Shown piece after piece: positions 16,246-23,111 of a stretch of DNA of 30,687 bases. The stretch's first letter is position 1, and the number at the start of each line of letters is the position of its first letter. Source of the DNA: CAZTJA01 sp964613745 (lineage in GTDB: Bacteria; Desulfobacterota; Desulfomonilia; Desulfomonilales; Desulfomonilaceae); NCBI GenBank assembly GCA_964613745.1, contig CAZTJA010000029.1:1-30687 (forward strand), given 5' to 3'. The translations under genes and the position numbers were made by a program. The notes under the pieces were generated by a model. That model saw only the letters and a program-made list of their open reading frames with translations, did no database searches and had not been told where the DNA came from.

Positions 16246-17172
16246 TTAATGAAACGCGGAATTATATCTGTTCCAATAATCTTCCAGAGTAAATGTGTGA
16301 CATTGGGTACCGAGACATTCGACGCAATAGCCGGCAATCACTGCGCCCATTTGTCCTGCTTCCTTGAAAGATCTACCTTCGACTAACCCTTTGATGAGCC
16401 CGGCCCTGTAAGCGTCTCCTGCACCGGTTGGATCTATAACGGCCTGCGCAGGAACAGCAGGTATTAGGATTTCCTCAGATTTGGTGGTGATAACGGAACC
16501 ACGATCCCCCAATGTCGTGATAATCATCTGAGTTTTATCCAGGAGCCCTTTCTTATCATATCCGGTCGAACGCATGATCAATTCGAGTTCATAATCATTA
16601 GAAATCAGTATAAACGAACCCGAAATCATTTCAGTCATCCGCTCCCCTGAAATCATGGGTATGGACTGGCCCGGATCGCAAATGTACTTAAAACCTCTTT
16701 CTTTAAATAACTTAGAATATTGATACATATCCTCCAGGCATCCCGGAGCGATTATTGCCAGGGTCTCGTCAGGATTTAGTCCATCAATGGAAAATAGACA
16801 CGGGTGTTTCATAGCTCCGGGATTGAATCCGGTAATTTGATTGTCGGCTTTATCAGTAGTGATATATGCTCCCGCCGTGAACTCTTCGGCAATGATTCGA
16901 ATTCCCTCAGTGCTTAATCCAAGATCTTTGAGCTTTTTTTCGTACGAGTCAAAGTCCCTGCCCGCAGAAGCCAGAATCAAAGGTTTTTCATTGAGAAGAG
17001 TGAGATTGTACGCAATGTTGCCCGCAGTGCCGCCGAACTGCTCTTTCATCCCATTCACGGTGAAACATACGTTCAAAATGTGTATCTTATCGGGTAAAAT
17101 GTGATCCGAAAACCGCTCCGGAAAATCCATAATGCGATCGTACGCCACCGAGCCGGAAACCAGAATACGCAT
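16246..17172 (-). CDS. PfkB-family carbohydrate/nucleoside kinase (adenosine-kinase-like)
   Basis: A 308-residue ribokinase-fold kinase. The N-terminal substrate motif FGGTAGNIAYNLTLL (about 46-60) and the C-terminal PfkB signature DPTGAGDAYRAGL (247-259, catalytic base Asp253) are both intact. The opening MRILVSGSVAYDRIMDFPERF and the ITGFNPGAMKH segment resemble the bacterial adenosine kinase branch described in mycobacteria, so adenosine or another nucleoside is a reasonable guess; a sugar is the alternative. Start ATG 17172 has GAGG about 11 nt upstream. It is apparently a single gene, convergent with ankyrin D and divergent from the sensor cluster. Confidence 0.87.
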   Translation of the reverse strand: MRILVSGSVAYDRIMDFPERFSDHILPDKIHILNVCFTVNGMKEQFGGTAGNIAYNLTLLNEKPLILASAGRDFDSYEKKLKDLGLSTEGIRIIAEEFTAGAYITTDKADNQITGFNPGAMKHPCLFSIDGLNPDETLAIIAPGCLEDMYQYSKLFKERGFKYICDPGQSIPMISGERMTEMISGSFILISNDYELELIMRSTGYDKKGLLDKTQMIITTLGDRGSVITTKSEEILIPAVPAQAVIDPTGAGDAYRAGLIKGLVEGRSFKEAGQMGAVIAGYCVECLGTQCHTFTLEDYWNRYNSAFH

Positions 17173-17200
17173 CGTCGGAAGACCTCGTCTTTCTATACTG

Positions 17201-17335
17201 ATGATCGAGAATATACGTGCACAAGTGTTATCGGAGATTGAACGGGCAGTGTCAAGTTTGCTTCAGAAACATGCTGATCGATCGGGGATTACGGGCCTAA
17301 AAAACCCCTTTGAGGTTGACACTTCGTGGGCGTAA
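17201..17335 (+). CDS. Possible small protein of 44 residues
   Basis: An open frame from ATG 17201 to TAA 17335 encodes a charged, amphipathic peptide beginning MIENIRAQVLSEIERAVSSL. The composition is protein-like, but there is no Shine-Dalgarno, and the -35 box of the downstream promoter lies inside its end. It could be real, or a chance frame in the divergent region upstream of the PfkB-family gene. Confidence 0.25.
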   Translation: MIENIRAQVLSEIERAVSSLLQKHADRSGITGLKNPFEVDTSWA

Positions 17336-17344
17336 ACTTATACT
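17316..17344 (+). promoter_or_regulatory. Near-consensus sigma70 promoter of the sensor operon
   Basis: TTGACA (17316-17321), an exact 17-nt spacer and TATACT (17339-17344). It is the strongest sigma70 match in the window. The predicted start is near 17351, about 94 nt before the substrate-binding protein gene. Confidence 0.7.
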
Positions 17345-17433
17345 GATCGAAATTAGAATTAATGCGTCAGTTTGATTCAATCACTGTTAATTTATCGGCG
17401 TGCAGTTAACTATCAGCCGCCCAAAGTAATTTC

Positions 17434-17438
17434 GGAGG
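17434..17438 (+). promoter_or_regulatory. Ribosome-binding site that sets a GTG start before the gap
   Basis: GGAGG is followed after 6 nt by GTG (17445-17447). The nearer ATG 17439 directly abuts the GGAGG and is too close. This marks the start of the gene interrupted by the gap. Confidence 0.55.
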
Positions 17439-17444
17439 ATGCCT

Positions 17445-18016
17445 GTGGAAATTTTNNNNNNNNNNNNNNNNNNNNNNNNNNNNNNNNNNNNNNNNNNNNN
17501 NNNNNNNNNNNNNNNNNNNNNNNNNNNNNNNNNNNNNNNNNNNNNNNNNNNNNNNAAGTATCCGCGGCGGTAGTTTGGGAGCCATTTGCTTCTCAAATGG
17601 TTGCTGAACTCGGTGGAAACGTGACATCCTGGAATGCCCAGACCAACTATGACTTGCATTTCATATTGGCCGCTCATAAAGACACACTCCGAAATCGACC
17701 TGAAATCACGAACAAACTTTTGAAATCCCTTTATAGAGCCGAGTCTTTCATTGCGGAAAACAATGTTGCCGCTCGGGACTTAACGGAACGGGCCATTAAA
17801 CTGGGAACCGGGAAAGCCGCTCAAACTGATATCACCTGGAGTTTGAATGACTTTGGCCTGAGGTTGGATCAGGCTTTGCTCGTCGAAATGGAATCGGGGG
17901 CTCGCTGGATAAGCCGGATCAAGCGGAACGGCGCTACAATTCCAAATCTTCTCAACTTCATCTGTGACGGACCGCTGCGAGCCTTGTTTCCGGGAACTGT
18001 TAGTCTCATCCGGTAG
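17445..18016 (+). CDS. ABC-type periplasmic substrate-binding protein (NMT1/SsuA-like), interrupted by gap
   Basis: The readable 3' part (17558-18016, 152 codons) resembles the second half of NMT1/THI5/SsuA-type solute-binding proteins. It has the lobe segment VWEPFASQMVAELGG, then HFILAAHKDTLRNRPEITNK and a helical C-terminus. The 5' part is mostly lost: only GTG-GAA-ATT (17445 onward) remains before the gap. That start is out of frame with the 3' part if the gap is taken as 100 nt, so the gap length must differ. Family members are about 300-340 residues, so several hundred bases are probably missing. The stop TAG overlaps the AGGAG ribosome-binding site of the histidine kinase 7 nt downstream. 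This points to a sensing role for the kinase rather than transport; no ABC permease or ATPase is nearby. Confidence 0.75.
17456..17555. other. Scaffold gap (100 N) inside the substrate-binding protein gene
   Basis: A placeholder run of exactly 100 N. The reading frames on its two sides disagree at this length, and the missing N-terminal lobe suggests that the true gap is several hundred bases. Confidence 0.99.
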
Positions 18017-18023
18017 GAGTTCG

Positions 18024-19544
18024 ATGACGATACGTAACAAATTGATTTTCAGTTCCACAGTTTACGTGCTTCTGGCACTTGCCGTTGGAGTAATACTCTT
18101 GACGGAGTCACGGAATCTGCAGACGGAATTCACGGAAATGAGGAATAATTACAATATCGTCCGGACTGTCTTCGATCTGAACATTTTGGCCAACGAATAT
18201 CTGATTCATGCAGAGGAAAGGCCCCTGACTCAATGGTGGATCAGCTATGATCGAATGAAAGGTTTGTTGAAGGAAACAAAATCAAGAACTTCCGAATCCG
18301 GTAAGGAGTTGCAGATCCTGGAACGCCTTGAACGAGACCACGGCACAGTTAAGCCTGTGTTTCAACAATTGGTGGATCTACGGCACAATGTGAATATGGG
18401 CCGCTTTACAGGTGTCGATTTAAAGCTGTTGGAACAAAGACTTACAGGTATGATCACCACTAAATTGCAATCTATGGTTGCGGATTCAGCCCAATTTTAC
18501 GACATTAGCAGAGCGCATGTTTTAGAGACGCAAAAATGGGCATCGTGGATGATCATGGTTTTTATCGCCATTATGGTCGGCATCCAAGCTGCAAATCTCG
18601 TAATCATGAACCGAGCGGTAGTCAAACCATTGCAGGTATTAAATGAAGGAGTGGATATTGTAGGGTCCGGAAATCTGAAGCATCTTGTTCCCATCACAAC
18701 CAAAGATGAAATCGGCTCACTTGCGGGTTCCTTCAATCGAATGACCTTGCACCTCAGCGAATCAAGAGAGAAGCTTGAGCAAGAGATCATAGAACGAAAA
18801 CAGGTCGAGAAAGAGCTGGAATTAAAAGCTAGTGAATTGACAGAATCGAATAGCGATCTCAAGCAGTTTGCATATGTTGCATCACATGACCTGCAGGAGC
18901 CTCTGAGAAATATTGTGAGCTGCATCCAGCTATTATCGCGTAAGTATCAAGGGAACATGGGACCGGAGGCGGACCAGTACATAAATTATGCGGTTGAGGC
19001 TGCCAAAAGAATGCAGCACCTCATTGAGGACTTGCTCGAATATTCGAGGGTCGAACGGAAAACGGAAGAAGTATCCCTCATACAAAGTGATGAAGCACTG
19101 GCATCAGCGAATCAGAATCTCCACTCCGCAATAACTGAATCCGGTGCCGTAATTAACAGTGGTCCATTGCCCAGGATTTTTGCGGACCCTACGTTATTGA
19201 CGCAACTTTTCCAAAATCTTATAGGAAATGCCATTAAGTTTCGGAAAAATGAACCACCCACGATTTCAATAACAGCTGAGAAAATGGATGAAGATTGGGT
19301 GTTTTCCATTCGGGACAATGGAATCGGCATGGAAAAGGAGTATCTAGAACGTATTTTCGTCATTTTTCAGAGACTCCATGCAAGATCGCAATATCCCGGA
19401 ACCGGAATAGGCCTGGCGATTGCCAAAAAAATCGTTGAGCGTCATGGCGGAAGAATTTGGGTGGAGTCCCAGCCCGGAATGGGGACTACATTTTTCTTTA
19501 CTTTTAAAGGAGAAAACGGAATTCGGCCGAGCTTGGAACAGTGA
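18024..19544 (+). CDS. HAMP-containing membrane histidine kinase
   Basis: A 506-residue sensor kinase. TM1 (about 7-27) is followed by a helical periplasmic domain (28-171), TM2 (172-195), HAMP (196-250), a coiled linker, HisKA with acceptor His288 (FAYVASHDLQEPLRN) and an ATPase domain with N box (NLIGNAIKFRKNE), G1 (IRDNGIGM) and G2 (GTGIGLAIAKKIVERHGG). The DLQEPLR variant of the H box is common in phytochrome-like kinases. A longer frame from 17964 exists, but ATG 18024 has AGGAG 4 nt upstream and gives a proper basic-plus-hydrophobic N-terminus. It sits 7 nt after the substrate-binding protein and about 100 nt before a sigma54-type response regulator, which is its likely phosphorylation target. 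Confidence 0.93.
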   Translation: MTIRNKLIFSSTVYVLLALAVGVILLTESRNLQTEFTEMRNNYNIVRTVFDLNILANEYLIHAEERPLTQWWISYDRMKGLLKETKSRTSESGKELQILERLERDHGTVKPVFQQLVDLRHNVNMGRFTGVDLKLLEQRLTGMITTKLQSMVADSAQFYDISRAHVLETQKWASWMIMVFIAIMVGIQAANLVIMNRAVVKPLQVLNEGVDIVGSGNLKHLVPITTKDEIGSLAGSFNRMTLHLSESREKLEQEIIERKQVEKELELKASELTESNSDLKQFAYVASHDLQEPLRNIVSCIQLLSRKYQGNMGPEADQYINYAVEAAKRMQHLIEDLLEYSRVERKTEEVSLIQSDEALASANQNLHSAITESGAVINSGPLPRIFADPTLLTQLFQNLIGNAIKFRKNEPPTISITAEKMDEDWVFSIRDNGIGMEKEYLERIFVIFQRLHARSQYPGTGIGLAIAKKIVERHGGRIWVESQPGMGTTFFFTFKGENGIRPSLEQ

Positions 19545-19645
19545 TCAACTCATTATGCGAGAATTACAATTAATAGCTATTTACGCCGTAGTGTCATTGC
19601 TTAAGAGATGCGTCAAACACCGCGGAGCTTAGGAAGGAAATGAAC

Positions 19646-21598
19646 ATGCAACCAAAAATCCGGTTATTGCTTGTGGAAGACAATCCCATTGACGCTGGGC
19701 TTCTACAAGTCGAATTATCGGAAGTAGAAACATCGGCTTTCGAAATATTACATATCGAATACCTCGGTGAAGCTGTCAATAGACTTCAAAAGGAGACCTT
19801 CGACGTGATGCTCCTGGATCTTGGATTACCTGACAGTCAGGGCATAGACACATTTTTAAGAGCCTATGAAGCTTCACGAGGGATTCCTATTGTCGTGCTT
19901 TCAGGTTTGGACGATGAGAGGCTGGGTATTGAAGCGGTTAGAAGTGGAGCGCAGGACTACATTGTGAAGGGCAAGTACGACAAATATCTCCTTACGCGCG
20001 CTATTAATCATGCCGTTCAGCGACATCAATTATTAATGGAACTGGAACTGAGCAAGGAAAGACTGCGAGCCCAATATAAGTGGATGCCGGTACCAACGTA
20101 TACCTGGGAAAAGCAAGGATCGGAGTTTATTCTTGTTGATCAAAATATAGCTGCACAGAAGAGCTTAGGACATGTACTTGCCATTGGGGCAAAGGCATCC
20201 GATGTTTTTAAAGATTATCAGGAGCTTCTTCTCGATTTCCAAAAATGCTACGAAAGCAGGAAAAGTGTAAATCAAGAACGGGAACTCAGGTTAGATCCCG
20301 AAGACACTATCAGGCACTACAATGTGACCCATGTATTTGTACCCCCGAACATNNNNNNNNNNNNNNNNNNNNNNNNNNNNNNNNNNNNNNNNNNNNNNNN
20401 NNNNNNNNNNNNNNNNNNNNNNNNNNNNNNNNNNNNNNNNNNNNNNNNNNNNGAACTAATCGAAGAAGAGCACACGCGAAAAATTGGAGGCATTCCTCAA
20501 ACCTTCAATGAAGTCCGAGTACCTATGCGTAACAGTCAGGGCAGCATCATAGGATTATGCGGAATAGCCCGAAACATGACTGAACGTAAAATGATCTCAT
20601 TACAGACGCCGGATAGTTCTGGTGAGTATCCATCTGAAGCAATGCGTTCTACATTGGGCAAGATCAGGATAGCAGCGGATAAAGAAACCACTATATTGCT
20701 ACTAGGAGAAAGCGGCAGTGGCAAAGACTATTTGGCAAGGTATATTCACGAACACTCAAAGAGGGTCAACGGTCCTTTTTTCGCTATCAATTGCGCAGCT
20801 GTAGCCCCGGAATTAGCTGAAAGTGAATTGTTCGGACATGAACGCGGGGCTTTCACGGGAGCACATGGACGAAAGAGAGGTCTCCTTGAATTGGCCGAAG
20901 GCGGAACTCTGCTTCTAAACGAAATTGGGGAGTTGTCTCCCAATTTGCAGGCCAAGTTGTTAACATTTCTGGACACAAGGGAATTTACTCGGGTAGGCGG
21001 TGAAAAGAACATTTCCGTTAACGCCAGATTGATAGCTGCAACAAACAGAGATCTTGAAAAAGAAGTCGAAGCCGGCCGTTTCCGAAAAGATCTCTTCTAT
21101 CGACTTAACGTCATTTCGATAATTATTCCGCCCTTGAGAGATCGGCGTGAAGATATCCCAATACTTATCCATGAAATTCTCGCGCGGCTCAAGAGCGAAA
21201 TTCAATTGACGGAAATTCCGGACATAGACGCCAATACCATGAATGCTCTTATGAATTATCACTGGCCCGGAAACGTGAGGGAATTGCGAAACGTTCTCGA
21301 AAGGTCTTTGATGCTGGCGGACGGAAAAGGTATCTACCTATCGGGACTCGGGTTTTCCGCTCCGCAACGTGAATGGTCACTTACGATCAATTTTCCATCG
21401 GATCGCACACTCAATGACATCACACGTGAAATGAAGAGTTCATTGGTCAATGAGGCATTGAGAAGATCCGGAGGCAGTAGACAAGGTGCTGCAAGGTTGT
21501 TGGGTATTTCGCGATATTCTTTAAAACATTATATGAATTCTCTCAATCTTAATTGGGGCGATGACGACGACAATCATGGTCTAGTAGGTCAAGCCTGA
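19646..21598 (+). CDS. Sigma54-dependent response regulator with receiver, PAS and AAA+ domains, interrupted by gap
   Basis: The N-terminal receiver (about 1-120) has Glu11-Asp12, phospho-acceptor Asp58 (MLLDLGLPD) and Lys in YIVKGK. A PAS-like region follows, broken by a 100-N gap. After the gap comes the end of a PAS/PAC unit (GLCGIARNMTERK), then the sigma54 AAA+ domain: Walker A GESGSGKD, the GAFTGA loop that contacts sigma54, and the RKDLFYRLNV arginine finger. A Fis-type HTH closes the protein (RQGAARLLGISRYSLKHYM). Walker B reads LLLNEIGEL, with Asn where most activators have Asp (codon 20918-20920). ATG 19646 lies 8 nt after AGGAAGG and is preferred over ATG 19640. The frame across the gap happens to stay open but is not evidence of its size. 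It probably activates sigma54 promoters in response to the upstream kinase. Confidence 0.92.
   Translation: MQPKIRLLLVEDNPIDAGLLQVELSEVETSAFEILHIEYLGEAVNRLQKETFDVMLLDLGLPDSQGIDTFLRAYEASRGIPIVVLSGLDDERLGIEAVRSGAQDYIVKGKYDKYLLTRAINHAVQRHQLLMELELSKERLRAQYKWMPVPTYTWEKQGSEFILVDQNIAAQKSLGHVLAIGAKASDVFKDYQELLLDFQKCYESRKSVNQERELRLDPEDTIRHYNVTHVFVPPNXXXXXXXXXXXXXXXXXXXXXXXXXXXXXXXXXXELIEEEHTRKIGGIPQTFNEVRVPMRNSQGSIIGLCGIARNMTERKMISLQTPDSSGEYPSEAMRSTLGKIRIAADKETTILLLGESGSGKDYLARYIHEHSKRVNGPFFAINCAAVAPELAESELFGHERGAFTGAHGRKRGLLELAEGGTLLLNEIGELSPNLQAKLLTFLDTREFTRVGGEKNISVNARLIAATNRDLEKEVEAGRFRKDLFYRLNVISIIIPPLRDRREDIPILIHEILARLKSEIQLTEIPDIDANTMNALMNYHWPGNVRELRNVLERSLMLADGKGIYLSGLGFSAPQREWSLTINFPSDRTLNDITREMKSSLVNEALRRSGGSRQGAARLLGISRYSLKHYMNSLNLNWGDDDDNHGLVGQA
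20353..20452. other. Scaffold gap (100 N) inside the response regulator gene
   Basis: Exactly 100 N. Before it a PAS core is almost complete; after it only the end of a PAS/PAC unit is seen. Finishing the first PAS and supplying most of a second would need roughly 250 bases or more, so the gap is likely longer than drawn. Confidence 0.99.
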
Positions 21599-21599
21599 T

Positions 21600-21631
21600 A
21601 TCATGAGGTACGGCCTCCCGTACCTCATGAT
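21600..21631. terminator. 14-bp perfect hairpin between convergent genes
   Basis: ATCATGAGGTACGG (21600-21613) pairs perfectly with CCGTACCTCATGAT (21618-21631) around a CCTC loop. It begins 2 nt after the response regulator stop and ends 1 nt before the stop of the small minus-strand gene. No long T-tract flanks either side, so it may act as a bidirectional terminator or a 3'-end stabiliser. Confidence 0.55.
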
Positions 21632-21896
21632 TTAGTAAACTGAATCCCGCCGTAAAGGCGATTTTTTATCAAGAAACCCGGCTTTCAATTCGAGGCTAAT
21701 CAATTCCGCAAGCAGCAGCACAAGGAAAATTCTTATTCCTTCCGTCATGGAAGCGAACACAATCATTGTAACACCTGCCGGGTTCCAGAGGCGCAGCATT
21801 TTTGCGGTGTAATGGTCTTCGGCTCCCTTTAACCGTGAGCTTCAATAGGGAGCTGAAAGCGATTGCCGCCAACAGAATAAGTATCAGCTCGCTCAT
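21632..21896 (-). pseudogene. Small membrane protein gene with apparent +1 frameshift
   Basis: ATG 21896 (GGAG 7 nt upstream) begins MSELILILLAAIAFSSLLKL, a clear membrane helix. After TVKG (about 21825) this frame turns into an unlikely arginine- and cysteine-rich tail ending at 21696. The neighbouring frame, reached by skipping one base near AAAGGG, continues sensibly (AEDHYTAKMLRLWNPAG), then gives a second hydrophobic helix (RIFLVLLLAELISL) and stops at 21632, next to the hairpin. Joined, they make a two-helix protein of about 87 residues. An alternative is a separate 44-residue protein from ATG 21766, which has its own AGGTG site. The cause may be a sequencing indel, a true pseudogene or recoding. 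No family is recognised. Confidence 0.5.
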
Positions 21897-22039
21897 TGTC
21901 GTCTCCGTTGAGTTTCTCCATCCATCTTTAATGATGCCGTAAATGCGAGTATGGTTCCGTCTTGATGTAAGATCTCGCCAAATTTAAAACTGATCGAGAT
22001 TGGCTTCAGGTCGTATTGCACTGGCCCGAGAGCAGACAT
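21893..22039 (-). CDS. Possible small protein upstream of the small membrane gene
   Basis: A minus-strand frame of 48 codons from ATG 22039 begins MSALGPVQYDLKPISISFKF and looks beta-rich. Its TGA stop overlaps the ATG of the small membrane gene (ATGA), a typical operon junction. The same frame extends upstream to 22141, but that part is antisense to the conserved start of the DNA methyltransferase. No clear ribosome-binding site is seen. I do not recognise the protein, and it may not be coding. Confidence 0.35.
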   Translation of the reverse strand: MSALGPVQYDLKPISISFKFGEILHQDGTILAFTASLKMDGETQRRRQ

Positions 22040-22040
22040 T

Positions 22041-23102
22041 ATGCATAATAGCATTCCCGCCGACTTGACATCTGGATGCAAGTTCCCTTCAACACGATAT
22101 ACAGGTAGTAAATCGAAGTTGACGGATTGGATTTGGAGCATTCTAGATCAATTTAAGTTCGATTCATGCTTGGATACCTTCGGGGGTACCGGTTCAGTGG
22201 CATACCTTTTCAAGCGGAACCATAAGGAAACGAGTTATAATGACCTATTAAGATCTAATTACCTAACGGGAAGAGCACTTATAGAAAACTCGGAGACAAC
22301 CCTGTCCGAGGACGACATGAACTATATTCTTCAGCCTTTGCCCGGTAAACAGTACCCAAATTTTATATCAACTACCTATCGAGACGTTTACTTCACAGAT
22401 TCAGAAAACCGATCATACGACATAATAGTAACAAATCTCCGCGACATAGAAGACGAGCATAAAGCTGCTATAGGTTACTTTGCCCTGTTTCAAACTTGCA
22501 TCATAAAACGTCCTTACAACCTGTTCCACCGAAAAAATCTTTATCTGAGAACCGCCGATGTCGCTCGTTCTTTCGGCAACAAATCAACATGGGACAAACC
22601 AGTGGAACATTGGTTCAGGAAGTTTGTTCACGAGGCGAATTGTGCCGTGTTCGACAATTTCAGACGGAACAAAGCTTACAACTTGGATGCAATGGAAGTG
22701 CCCGGCCGTTTTGACCTGATATACATAGATCCTCCATATATGAACTCCAGAGGTGTTTCTGTTGATTACCGAGAGTTTTACCATTTTCTAGAAGGGCTGA
22801 CTGACTATGACAAATGGGGATCAAAAATTGACTATTCAAGAAAGCATTTACCTCTCAGAAAAACGCCCAATCCTTGGCTGAACAAATCGGAAGTATTGAG
22901 TGCATTTGATCGACTGTTCAGAAAACATTGCGATTCTATCCTCGCAATTTCTTATCGAAGTGATGGAATTCCTCCGATCTCCTCGTTAAAGACTATCCTC
23001 AAAAAATATAAAAAGAGAGTAAATGAATTTAGGTTCGGTAAGTATCAATATGTGTTGTCAGCAAACAAAAAATCTGAAGAAACCCTCATCGTGGGCTACT
23101 AA
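22041..23102 (+). CDS. D12-class N6-adenine DNA methyltransferase
   Basis: A 353-residue enzyme expected to methylate adenine N6 in a specific DNA sequence. The N-terminal motif RYTGSKSKL (19-27) matches the opening of D12-class enzymes. The SAM motif LDTFGGTGSVA (44-54) and the catalytic DPPY (230-233, in DLIYIDPPYMNS) are intact. The target-recognition part lies between them. No restriction endonuclease or specificity gene is adjacent: downstream is the convergent Ser/Thr kinase 9 nt away, and upstream are tiny minus-strand genes. It is thus an orphan methyltransferase or the remnant of a restriction-modification system. No strong ribosome-binding site precedes ATG 22041. Its recognition sequence cannot be read from the sequence. 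Confidence 0.88.
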   Translation: MHNSIPADLTSGCKFPSTRYTGSKSKLTDWIWSILDQFKFDSCLDTFGGTGSVAYLFKRNHKETSYNDLLRSNYLTGRALIENSETTLSEDDMNYILQPLPGKQYPNFISTTYRDVYFTDSENRSYDIIVTNLRDIEDEHKAAIGYFALFQTCIIKRPYNLFHRKNLYLRTADVARSFGNKSTWDKPVEHWFRKFVHEANCAVFDNFRRNKAYNLDAMEVPGRFDLIYIDPPYMNSRGVSVDYREFYHFLEGLTDYDKWGSKIDYSRKHLPLRKTPNPWLNKSEVLSAFDRLFRKHCDSILAISYRSDGIPPISSLKTILKKYKKRVNEFRFGKYQYVLSANKKSEETLIVGY

Positions 23103-23111
23103 GGGCGCCTC

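Noticed and set aside
17372..17455. Start of the substrate-binding protein at 17372
   Set aside because: The peptide before the gap does not look like a signal sequence, and the frame is continuous with the 3' part only through 100 placeholder N. The GGAGG-GTG at 17434-17447 is better.
17964..18023. Longer start (17964) for the second histidine kinase
   Set aside because: The extra 20 residues are hydrophilic, overlap the binding-protein gene and lack a ribosome-binding site; ATG 18024 has AGGAG.
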